Of a DNA stretch of 13,770 nucleotides, positions 1-9,482 are shown piece after piece (the stretch's first letter is position 1; each line of letters begins with the position of its first letter). This stretch comes from AG41 sp036522815 (lineage in GTDB: Bacteria; Gemmatimonadota; Gemmatimonadetes; Gemmatimonadales; GWC2-71-9). The notes below the pieces were generated by a model, which was not told the DNA's origin, did not search any database, and saw nothing but the letters and a program-made list of their open reading frames with translations. The stretch covers positions 1-13,770 of the forward strand of contig DATDFC010000085.1 in the NCBI GenBank assembly GCA_036522815.1, read 5' to 3'. Both the position numbers and the translations under genes were made by a program.

Positions 1-36
1 CGCATGAATGATGGCCGTCGGATGAATGGCGCTCAT
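1..36 (-). CDS. lpxA: LpxA, UDP-GlcNAc acyltransferase, N-terminal fragment (runs off the left edge)
   Basis: Only the first 12 codons are in the window, reading MSAIHPTAIIHA. The HPTAI start is typical of LpxA, the cytoplasmic left-handed beta-helix enzyme that attaches the 3-hydroxyacyl chain to UDP-GlcNAc in the first step of lipid A synthesis. The ATG at 34-36 overlaps the TGA stop of lpxC-fabZ (33-35) as ATGA, which indicates translational coupling. A weak purine stretch (GAGAA) precedes the start. Position next to lpxD and lpxC-fabZ matches the common order lpxD-(fabZ)-lpxA, with lpxC fused in here. The identification rests on a short peptide plus context. Another hexapeptide acyltransferase is the only real alternative, and it is less likely at this locus. 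Confidence 0.82.
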   Translation of the reverse strand, partial: MSAIHPTAIIHA

Positions 37-1319
37 TTCTCGCGCACCACCGCGCCCATCTCGGCCTCGCACACGACCTGCCCGTCGACCTTGGCGATGC
101 CCGACATCTTGCACATCATGCCGCGCACCTGGAGCAGCTCGAGCTCGAATCGCAGCTGATCGCCGGGCTTCACCGGCCGGCGCCACTTCACGTCGTTGAG
201 CGACGTGAAGTAGACCACCTTGCTCTCGGGATTCGGCACCGCGCCCATGAGGAGCATGCCGCCCACCTGCGCCATCGCCTCGATGATCAGCACGCCGGGC
301 ATGATCGGGTGGCCCGGGAAGTGCCCCTGGAAGAACGGCTCGTTGATCGTGACGTTCTTGATCCCGACGATGCGCTGCTGGCCTTCGACCTCGATGATGC
401 GGTCCACCAGGAGGAAGGGATAGCGGTGCGGCAGCACGTCCATGATGCGACCGATGTCCATCTTGGGCGCGGCGCCGGTGCGTCGCGCCGCGCGCGCCAG
501 GGCGCGGGCCAGCGCGATGTTGCCGCTGTGGCTGGGGCGCTCGGCCACGACGTGGGCCCGGATGCGCGCGCCCGTGAGCGCCAGATCGCCGATGATGTCC
601 GCCGCCTTGTGGCGCAGGAATTCGTCCGGCCAGCGCAGCTGGGCCCCATTGGCGAGCCCCCGCTCGTCGAGCAGGATGGCGTTGGCCTGGGACGCGCCCT
701 TGATCAGCCCCCGCGCCTTGAGCGACTCGATCTCACTCACGAATCCGAACGTGCGCGCCGGCGCCAGCTCCGCGGCGAACGTCTGTGTGGTGATCGTATA
801 GCTCCCCGACTGGCGCCCGATGAGGGGGTGTGGCCACTCGATCGTCACGGTGAGCCGCAGCTCCCTGGCGGGGGCGACGACGTACGTCGAGTCCCCGTCG
901 GTGACCGTGAACGGGGCCGGCACGGTCAGGATGACCGGCTCGCCGCTCGTCTCGGTCGGGCCGGCGTGCGTCAGCGCTTCGAAGTAGGGCTGGACGCTGC
1001 CGTCGAGAATCGGCGGCTCGGGGCCCGTGAGCTCGACCGTCAGGTCATCGATTTCGTGGGCCGCGACCGCGGCGAGCACGTGCTCGACCGTGTGAATGGT
1101 CATCTCGCCCTTGCCGATCGCCGTGCGCCGCTCGACCGCCTCGACCTCCGAGAGCCGCGCCGGCACCTCGGGCTTCCCCGACAGATCGACGCGCCGGAAC
1201 ACGATCCCCTGCCCCGCGGGCGCGGGGAGGAACGTGGCTTCGGTGCGCGCGCCGGTGTGCAACCCGGTGCCCGAAACCGCGGCCTTGTGCTTGATGCTGC
1301 GCCTAGTGCTGGGCGCCAT
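33..1319 (-). CDS. lpxC/fabZ: Bifunctional LpxC-FabZ: UDP-3-O-acyl-GlcNAc deacetylase fused to 3-hydroxyacyl-ACP dehydratase
   Basis: This 428-residue cytoplasmic protein joins two enzymes. Residues 1-285 are LpxC, the zinc deacetylase that commits UDP-3-O-acyl-GlcNAc to lipid A. The HTVEH motif (76-80) supplies the base Glu79 and zinc ligand His80; RHKAADIIGD (236-245) supplies ligands His237 and Asp241; SHSGN carries the acid His264. The substrate-site ILDGS is at 104-108. Residues 287-428 are FabZ, which dehydrates 3-hydroxyacyl-ACP in fatty acid synthesis; GHFPGHP and IIEAMAQ give catalytic His333 and Glu347, spaced 14 apart as in single FabZ enzymes. Both active sites look intact. The junction is a very short linker (about TGAAPK), and Met287 resembles a native FabZ start but has no Shine-Dalgarno upstream. 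The ATG start at 1317-1319 gives a normal LpxC N-terminus and overlaps the end of lpxD by 17 bases. Such fusions are known from Bacteroidota and relatives. Confidence 0.95.
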   Translation of the reverse strand: MAPSTRRSIKHKAAVSGTGLHTGARTEATFLPAPAGQGIVFRRVDLSGKPEVPARLSEVEAVERRTAIGKGEMTIHTVEHVLAAVAAHEIDDLTVELTGPEPPILDGSVQPYFEALTHAGPTETSGEPVILTVPAPFTVTDGDSTYVVAPARELRLTVTIEWPHPLIGRQSGSYTITTQTFAAELAPARTFGFVSEIESLKARGLIKGASQANAILLDERGLANGAQLRWPDEFLRHKAADIIGDLALTGARIRAHVVAERPSHSGNIALARALARAARRTGAAPKMDIGRIMDVLPHRYPFLLVDRIIEVEGQQRIVGIKNVTINEPFFQGHFPGHPIMPGVLIIEAMAQVGGMLLMGAVPNPESKVVYFTSLNDVKWRRPVKPGDQLRFELELLQVRGMMCKMSGIAKVDGQVVCEAEMGAVVREK

Positions 1320-2406
1320 CGGTCCGCTGCACGAGTGCCTCGAGCTCGTCCACGATCTGCGCCAGCCGGTACAGCGCGCCCTGGGCCCGCAGAAACTCGC
1401 GGTGGTGGCGCGCCGGATACCCCGACACCGTGGCGCCTGCGTCGATGTCCCCGATCACCCCTCCCTGCACCGTGACGCGCGCGCCGCGCCCGATCGTCAC
1501 ATGGTCGGCGAGGCCGGCCTGGCCCGCCAGGAAGACGTCGTCTTCGACATGGGTGCTGCCCGCGATTCCCGCCTGACCCGCGATCAGACAGCGGGCCCCG
1601 ATGCGGCAGTTGTGGCCGATCTGCACGAGGTTGTCGATCTTCGTCCCCGGACCCACGACGGTGTCGTCCACGCTGCCGCGATCGATGGTCGTGTTGGCGC
1701 CGATCTCGACGTCGTCGCCGATGATGCAGCGCCCCACCTGGGGGATCTTGCGGGGCAGCTCCCCGCGCTTGCCCGGCACGTAGCCGAACCCGTCCGCCCC
1801 GAGCCGCACCCCGGCGTGCAGGATGACCCGGTTTCCCACCACGGTCCCGCCGTAGCACACCACCTGGGGCAACAGTTGCACGTCGTCACCCAACTGGACG
1901 TCGTCCCCCAGCACGCACCCCGCGCCGATCCGCACGTTCCGCCCCAGTCGTACGCGGCGACCCAGCACCGCGTACGGGCCGATCGCCACGGGCTCCTGCC
2001 AGACCACTCCCGCGCCGATCACGGCGGTCCGGTGGATCCCCGGCTCCCAGGCTGGCTCAGGATAGAGCACCGGAATGACCGCGAGCAACGCCAGGTGCGG
2101 ATCGCGCACCAGCACGCGACAGGCGGGACCTTCCGGCGCCTCCTGAACGAGATCTGGCTTACAGAGCACGACGGCCGCGCTAGACCGTTGAAAATACTGG
2201 AGATAGCGTCTGGCGGCAAGAAACGACAGGTCGTTCGGACCGGCCCGGTCCAGGGGCGCGACACCCGACACGGTCACGTCCGGGGAGCCGACGAGCTCGC
2301 CGTTCGTGAGGGCCGCGATGTCGCGGGCGCTTAGGCTCCGAGCGGTGCCGGCGCCGGCTCCGCTGTCCCCGCCGCCCTCCGACTGTTGCCGGTCGCGCAC
2401 GGGCAC
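1303..2406 (-). CDS. lpxD: LpxD, UDP-3-O-acylglucosamine N-acyltransferase
   Basis: LpxD adds the N-linked hydroxyacyl chain in the third step of lipid A synthesis, after LpxC. With the GTG at 2404-2406 the protein has 367 residues, slightly longer than E. coli LpxD (341). An N-terminal uridine-binding domain (about 25-115, beginning SLSARDIAALTNGELVG) is followed by hexapeptide repeats of a left-handed beta-helix (about 123-320), with catalytic His265 in VQIGHN and the usual LGADGFGY segment (202-209). A helical tail follows. No ATG is available. The GTG at 2406 lies 8 bases after the skp stop, with a modest AGGGCG before it; a second in-frame GTG at 2398-2400 is the alternative. Either leaves a Gly-rich, probably disordered leader of about 20 residues. 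The frame stays open upstream through skp, but that part matches no family. Codons at about 2140-2225 are unusually A/T-rich. Confidence 0.93.
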   Translation of the reverse strand: MPVRDRQQSEGGGDSGAGAGTARSLSARDIAALTNGELVGSPDVTVSGVAPLDRAGPNDLSFLAARRYLQYFQRSSAAVVLCKPDLVQEAPEGPACRVLVRDPHLALLAVIPVLYPEPAWEPGIHRTAVIGAGVVWQEPVAIGPYAVLGRRVRLGRNVRIGAGCVLGDDVQLGDDVQLLPQVVCYGGTVVGNRVILHAGVRLGADGFGYVPGKRGELPRKIPQVGRCIIGDDVEIGANTTIDRGSVDDTVVGPGTKIDNLVQIGHNCRIGARCLIAGQAGIAGSTHVEDDVFLAGQAGLADHVTIGRGARVTVQGGVIGDIDAGATVSGYPARHHREFLRAQGALYRLAQIVDELEALVQRTDGAQH

Positions 2407-2414
2407 GGCGCGCC

Positions 2415-2951
2415 CTATTTGGGCTGCTTCAGCCGGTCGATCACCTTCGCGGTGACGTCGAGGCTCGGGTCGACGGCCAAGAAGACGCTGCTGTTCTGAC
2501 CGTCCATATCGAAGATGAGCGCGTAGTTCGCCTCCGCGCGGATTCCCTGGACGATCCCGATGACCCGGGCCTGGATCGGCTGCAGCAGCTCCTGCTCCCG
2601 CTGCTGATAGCGGGTCTGCATGTCGGTCTGGCGCTGCTGCAGGCGCTGCTGCATGGCCTGGAGGTCGCGCTGCTTCGCCTGTTTCGCGGCCGAGGAGAGT
2701 GCGAGCGACTGCTGGTCGAAGGCGCGCATCGCCGAATCCCATTGCTGCTGCATCTTCTGCAGCGAGTCGCGGATGCTCTGGCCTTCTTTGCTGAGCGTCG
2801 ATTCGGCGGCGGCGTAGCCCGGTGTCTGCTCGAGGATCGTCTGCGAGTGGACGAAGGCGATCTTGAGCGTGCCCTGCGCCTGCGCGCCGAGCGCGACCGG
2901 TGCCGCCGCGACCAGGCCGACCCACGTCCACACTGTCACTACACACCTCAT
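2415..2951 (-). CDS. skp: Skp/OmpH family periplasmic chaperone
   Basis: Skp is a periplasmic trimeric chaperone that holds unfolded outer-membrane proteins after export and delivers them to the BAM complex. This 178-residue protein has a signal peptide (hydrophobic WVGLVAAAPVALG, likely cleaved near residues 23-26, at AQAQ) followed by the family's first strand KIAFVHSQTIL (30-40). A long Gln-rich helical region with coiled-coil character (about 48-125) would form the tentacle arms. The C-terminal ANYALIFDMDGQ...VFLAVDPSLDVTAKVIDRL is the usual return strand and helix of OmpH proteins. It follows bamA by 61 bases and precedes lpxD by 8, a classic bamA-skp-lpxD order. The ATG at 2949-2951 is supported by a strong GGGGAG six bases upstream. 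The length matches the family. Confidence 0.93.
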   Translation of the reverse strand: MRCVVTVWTWVGLVAAAPVALGAQAQGTLKIAFVHSQTILEQTPGYAAAESTLSKEGQSIRDSLQKMQQQWDSAMRAFDQQSLALSSAAKQAKQRDLQAMQQRLQQRQTDMQTRYQQREQELLQPIQARVIGIVQGIRAEANYALIFDMDGQNSSVFLAVDPSLDVTAKVIDRLKQPK

Positions 2952-2957
2952 AGCTGT

Positions 2958-2963
2958 CTCCCC
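2958..2963 (-). promoter_or_regulatory. Strong Shine-Dalgarno sequence of skp
   Basis: On the minus strand GGGGAG lies six bases (ACAGCT) before the ATG at 2949-2951. It is one of the two strongest ribosome binding sites in the window. It fixes the skp start and suggests skp can be translated independently of bamA, unlike the overlapping genes around it. Confidence 0.7.
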
Positions 2964-2989
2964 GAGAGAAAGACCGGTGTCCGTTGCCC

Positions 2990-3005
2990 CCCCGCCCGCG
3001 CGGGG
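2990..3005 (-). other. GC-rich hairpin between bamA and skp
   Basis: Eight bases after the bamA stop the minus strand can fold a six-base-pair stem (CCCCGC pairing with GCGGGG) around a four-base loop. No U-run follows; the next bases are Gs and then CAACGG, so it is not a standard intrinsic terminator. It could be an RNA-processing or stability element that sets skp and lpx levels apart from bamA, or simply a chance structure in GC-rich DNA. It sits in the largest intergenic space of the window (2952-3012). Confidence 0.3.
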
Positions 3006-3012
3006 AGTCCGA

Positions 3013-5420
3013 TCAGAAGAAGTTGCCCAGCTTGAAGTGCAGCTTGAACCCCGGCGCCGGGCGGCCGAAGGAATCAGTGCGGTCGAAGCCGTACGCCCAG
3101 TCGATCCCGATGGGCCCGAGCGGCGAAATGATGCTCAAGCCGAGGCCGGCCCCGCGGAACAGGCGCGTGGGATTGAACTCGCCGGCGTTGGCCCACACGT
3201 TGCCGGCGTCCACGAACATGTTCACGTAGAACATCTGCGACAGCCGGGCGCCAATCTCTCCCGTCATGGCGAAATACGCCCTCCCGAACGAGCCGGCCGT
3301 CGCCTGGCCGTTGACGGCGGTCGGGTCGTATCCCCGGGGCGTGATGGAGAACTCGTCGTAGCCACGCAGCGGGATGCCGTACTGCACGCCGCCCATGGTG
3401 AACAGCTGATCGAAGAAGGGGGAATTCCCGAACACGAGCCCCGAGCGCGACGACAGGCCCATCACGAAGCGGATCGGCGCCGTGCTGGCCGCACCACCCA
3501 ACTGCCCCAGCGGGGCGTACCAGCGGCCCTCGAGATCGAGCCGCTGGAAATTCCCCGAGCCGCCCAGCGGCCCACCGGACTGCGACAGCCCGATCGAGTG
3601 CATGGTGCCCGCGGTGGGGAACGGCAGGTCGATCCGCGTGTCGCGCAACAGCGAGACGCCGAAGGTGGACCGGATGCAGTTGTTGCAGCGCAGCGCCGCG
3701 AGCCCGGTACTCGCACCGGTGAACGACTGGTCGTCGATCCCGTACGACACGAACAGCCGGGTGTAGCGATCATGGAACAGCGGGAACCCGAACTGCAGGC
3801 TGGCGCCCCGGCGGCGCAGCGTGCCGAGGTCCGCGATGGTGTAGCGTAGCCGCGTGTTGTGGACGTCGAACGTCCCGGAGACGCGGGACTCGCGGATGCC
3901 GGGATCGGTGTAGGTGACGGAAAAGTCGCTGATGTTCTGGCCGAATTGCCACTGGAAATGGCCCTTCTTGCCCTGGCCGAACAGGTTAGGCTCGTCCAGT
4001 CCGAGGAACCCGCCCACCCCGGTGCCCTGTCCCACCGACGCGCCGAAGTTGATGTTGCCGGTGTGCTTTTCGGTCACCCGGAAGATCACGTCCACGTCGC
4101 CCTGGTCGTTGGCGGGCCGGGTGTCCGGGAACGGCAGGGGCTGCTGGAAAAAGCCGAGGTTCGAGATGTTCTGGTAAGAACGGATGAGCGCGTCTTGCCG
4201 GAACACGTCTCCGGGCAACAGCACGATCGCGTCGCGGATCACGCGCTCGTGGGTGACGTCGTTGCCGGAGATCTCGATCTTATTGACGATCGCGGGCTGC
4301 CCTTCGTTGATCGCCCAGCGCAGGTCCACTACCGGCTTGCCGTCCGGGGCCGTGCGCCGGATCACCTGCGGCTGCACGTTCACGTAGATGTAGCCGTTGT
4401 TGTAGTAGAGCGTCCGCAGCTGCTGCGTGGCGTCGTCCCAGCTCGCGGCGTTGAAGTAGGCGGGACCGTGCTCGCTGCCGCCCAGGCCGAGGAAGCCGCC
4501 GCGGCTTTCTTGCTTGAAGGGGAACAGCTGCTGCAGCTCCTCGGTCGAGAAGCGCCGGTTGCCCACGATTTCGAACGTGCCGACGCGGTACGGCTCGCCC
4601 TCGCTCACGCGCACGACGAGCGTCGCCTTGCCGGTCGAGTCGTCCACCAGCAGCGTGTCGCCCAGCACCTGAAAGTCCACGAAGCCCTTGTCCCCGTACA
4701 GCTTGGGCAGATGCTCCTGGAGGTCGGAGCGCAGCTTTTCGTCGTCGTACTCGCCAGAGCGGAACCACCAGAAGCCCTCGGGCCGGGTCTTCATGGAGCC
4801 CACCAGCCCGTCCGTCGGGAGGTGGGTGTTGCCCTCGATCGCGACGCGCGCCACGGCGACGCGCCGCCCCTCGTCCACGTCGAACACGACCCGGACGCGA
4901 GCCGAGTCGGCCTCGTACACCTTGATCACGCTCACGTGGGCCAGGTAGTAGCCCTCGGCCCGGTACAGCGAGTCGATGCGGCCGCGCCCGCGCGCCAGGG
5001 CCGCGGGGTCGAGCGGCCGGCCTTCGGCGAGCTGGGCCTTGTCGCGCACGCTCGATTCCGAGAGCCGGCCCACGCCGCGCACCGCCCACTTCACCAGGAT
5101 GGGGCGCTCGCGCACGTGCAGGATGAGGAGCTGGCGGCCGCCGGCCGTGTCCTGCTCGGCGCGGACGTCGTCGAACTGGCCGGTGGCGTAGAGGGCCTCA
5201 ATGGCGCGCTGCACGTCGCGGTACCCGAGCGGCCGGCCGGGCGCCAGGCCGCTCTGGTCGAGCACCTGCTTGCGGTCGACGCGGCGCAGGCCGAGCACCA
5301 CGATGGAGTCGGGTGCGACGGCGGCAGGCACCTGCGCGGGGGTCTCGCCCTGCGCGCGCACGGCGCGCGCGGGGAGGAGCGCCAGACCACCCAGCAAGAT
5401 GACGAGCGAAGCTGTGCGGG

Positions 5421-5424
<4 letters not shown>
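3013..5424 (-). CDS. bamA: BamA, outer-membrane beta-barrel assembly factor (Omp85 family)
   Basis: BamA is the essential core of the BAM complex that folds beta-barrel proteins into the outer membrane. The 803-residue protein has a signal peptide (MTRTASLVILLGGLALLPARAVRAQ, 1-25). Five POTRA domains lie at about 41-106, 109-186, 190-274, 281-377 and 380-453, and a 16-strand barrel is expected from about 458 to the end. The conserved loop-6 motif is LRGYDE (686-691, Arg687), and the chain ends in the aromatic signal KLHFKLGNFF expected of a BAM substrate. POTRA4 carries a Gly-rich insertion (about 304-322). CNNC (580-583) sits in a probable extracellular loop. The GTG start (5422-5424) overlaps the clpC TGA stop as GTGA and gives a textbook signal peptide; AAGG lies almost against the start, so coupling to clpC translation seems likely. 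Length is normal for the family. Confidence 0.95.
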
Positions 5425-7901
<2,477 letters not shown>

Positions 7902-7905
7902 CTTT

Positions 7906-7911
7906 CCCCCT
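7906..7911 (-). promoter_or_regulatory. Strong Shine-Dalgarno sequence of clpC
   Basis: AGGGGG on the minus strand lies four bases (AAAG) before the ATG at 7899-7901, within the 13-base gap after the mcsB stop. It decides the clpC start in favour of this ATG over the in-frame start at 7949, and suggests clpC is translated at a higher level than the kinase genes upstream. Confidence 0.7.
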
Positions 7912-7914
7912 GCC

Positions 7915-8988
7915 TCACACTGCCTCGGTCTCGAGCACCCGACGGACATAGGTGGCGCGCGCCGTCGGCAACTCGGGATCGCCGGTCTGACGTCCCTCGA
8001 GCGCCGCGAGGTGCGCGGGCTGGGTGAAGATCAGCAGCTTGTTGAGGGTATATACACTCAATCCGGGGATCAGATTCAGCCCGACCCCTAAGCGTACACC
8101 GCTCAACAAGTTCATCGTCTCTTCGAACGTCAGCTTTCGCGCGTACTTCAGCAACCCGTACGCCCGCCACGTCTTATCCGCTACCTCGTCGGGCGCCGTG
8201 CGCAACAGCACCTCGCGCGCCTGCTCCTCGTACTCGATCACCTGTCGCACGATCTTCCCCAGGTGATCCAGCAACTCGTCTTCCGACTTCCCGAGCGTCG
8301 TCTGATTAGATAACTGAAAGAAGTTCCCGACGACCTCGCTCCCCTCCCCATACAACCCCCGAAACGTCAGCCCCACCTGCGTCAACCCTTGAAGCACCTT
8401 CCCGACTTCCTTTGTCAACACGAGGCCCGGCAAGTGGATAAGTACGCTGGCCCGCAGCCCCGTCCCGGCATTGGTCGGGCAGGACGTAAGATAGCCAAAT
8501 TCCGGATGAAACGCGAAGGGCAGCAGCCGCCCCAAATCGGCGTCGAGCGCCTCCAAATCGGCGTACGCCTCCTCCAGGGCGAATCCCGAGCGCATTCCGT
8601 GCAATCGCAGGTGGTCTTCCTCATTGACCATGACGCCGACCGTCCCCTGCACCACCAGGGCGGCCCCGGGGCGGGGCCGGGCCTCGCGATCGAGGCCGGC
8701 CAGCTCCTTGGAGACCAGGTGCCGCTCGTGCAGCAGCTGCCGCTCGATCCGCTCCAGCCGGTCGAGCCGGATGGTCGCCGCGCCCTTCAGCAGGTCGCTC
8801 GCCGCGCCGGCTTCTTCCACGCGCGTGAGCACCGCCGTGCGATCGGAGTCCTTGGCCCGCTGGCTGAACACGTAGCCTTCGAGGTTGCGCGCCAGGCGGA
8901 TCCGCGTCGACAGCACGATGCTGCCCTTCGGCCCCGAGGCATCCAGCCAGCCGATGCCGCCGTCGGGCAGGAGCGAGAGGTCGATCAT
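7915..8988 (-). CDS. mcsB: McsB, protein-arginine kinase
   Basis: McsB phosphorylates arginine residues on proteins; the mark works as a degradation tag for ClpCP in Bacillus. The 357-residue length is near that of B. subtilis McsB, and the fold is the phosphagen-kinase (ATP:guanido phosphotransferase) family. Visible motifs are STRIRLARN (27-35), the acidic catalytic NEEDH (122-126), the family Cys motif SCPTNAGTGLRASV (169-182, Cys170), and RGLYGEGSEVVGN (210-222) with catalytic Glu215. Metazoan-type creatine/arginine kinases differ in length and N-terminus, so McsB is the best fit. The C-terminal RDxxRA phospho-arginine-binding motif of Firmicute McsB appears only as LPTARA (340-345). The ATG (8986-8988) overlaps the mcsA stop as ATGA. 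From about residue 115 onward codons shift to GGG, TTG, TTA, TTT and TAT, unlike the first third. The neighbours mcsA and clpC support the role. Confidence 0.95.
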   Translation of the reverse strand: MIDLSLLPDGGIGWLDASGPKGSIVLSTRIRLARNLEGYVFSQRAKDSDRTAVLTRVEEAGAASDLLKGAATIRLDRLERIERQLLHERHLVSKELAGLDREARPRPGAALVVQGTVGVMVNEEDHLRLHGMRSGFALEEAYADLEALDADLGRLLPFAFHPEFGYLTSCPTNAGTGLRASVLIHLPGLVLTKEVGKVLQGLTQVGLTFRGLYGEGSEVVGNFFQLSNQTTLGKSEDELLDHLGKIVRQVIEYEEQAREVLLRTAPDEVADKTWRAYGLLKYARKLTFEETMNLLSGVRLGVGLNLIPGLSVYTLNKLLIFTQPAHLAALEGRQTGDPELPTARATYVRRVLETEAV

Positions 8989-9482
8989 TCGAGCACCCGG
9001 ATGCGGTCGCGCAGCTCGGCGGCGAGCTCGAAGTTTTCGTTCTCCACCGCGCGCCGCAGCTGCTCTTTGAGCTCGAGCAGCTGGAGGCGCGGGTCGGTCG
9101 CGCCGGCGGCGCCGGGCGGCGCATAGCGCTCCCCGACGTGCTGGCTGGAGCCGTGCAGGCGACGCAGCAGGTCCTTGAGGTGCGCCGAAAACGATTCGTA
9201 GCACTGGGCGCAGCCCAGTCTGCCCGACTCGCGGAAGTCCTTGAGCGTGCTGCCGCACGCGGCACAGCGCAGCCCGTCGGCGGGCGTGGGGAGCACGTTG
9301 GTGCTCCCCTTCCCCATCGCCTGGATGAAGCCGCCCAGGGGAGACTTGAGGATCGACTCGCCCGTCTCGAAGCCTCTTTGCTGCGCGCACTGCTTGCACA
9401 GGTGGAGCGTCACTTTCGTGTCGTTCTCCACTTTGGTCAGGTGGATCTCCACCTCGCGCTCCTTGCAGTTGTCGCACAGCAT
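8985..9482 (-). CDS. mcsA: McsA, zinc-binding activator of McsB with UVR motif
   Basis: McsA activates the McsB arginine kinase and contributes to metal and heat stress responses in Firmicutes. This 165-residue protein (B. subtilis McsA has 185) carries four CxxC pairs, at Cys3/6 (CDNC), Cys29/32 (CKQC), Cys73/76 (CAAC) and Cys91/94 (CAQC), enough for two zinc sites. A C-terminal UVR motif follows (about 132-165, with LKEQLRRAVENENFELAAEL) and is expected to make coiled-coil contacts. The ATG at 9480-9482 shares one base with the lolD stop (TGATG) and puts the first CxxC directly at the N-terminus, as in the family. Only a weak GGTGGA lies upstream, so coupling to lolD is probable. No ctsR repressor gene precedes it, in contrast to the Bacillus ctsR-mcsA-mcsB-clpC operon. 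UvrB/UvrC proteins share only the UVR motif. Confidence 0.92.
   Translation of the reverse strand: MLCDNCKEREVEIHLTKVENDTKVTLHLCKQCAQQRGFETGESILKSPLGGFIQAMGKGSTNVLPTPADGLRCAACGSTLKDFRESGRLGCAQCYESFSAHLKDLLRRLHGSSQHVGERYAPPGAAGATDPRLQLLELKEQLRRAVENENFELAAELRDRIRVLE

Noticed and set aside
309..1475. A 388-codon plus-strand frame opposite lpxC-fabZ
   Set aside because: Low-complexity Arg/Ala/Asp-rich translation with no motif; antisense to a protein with all catalytic residues in place.
2407..2946. N-terminal extension of LpxD through skp (547 codons in total)
   Set aside because: The extra 180 residues are the alternative frame of skp, which itself has a signal peptide, a strong ribosome binding site and OmpH features.
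8989..9477. Upstream extension of McsB inside mcsA (520 codons)
   Set aside because: The first 163 residues are a frame-shifted reading of mcsA; the ATGA overlap at 8985-8988 gives a 357-residue McsB of normal length.
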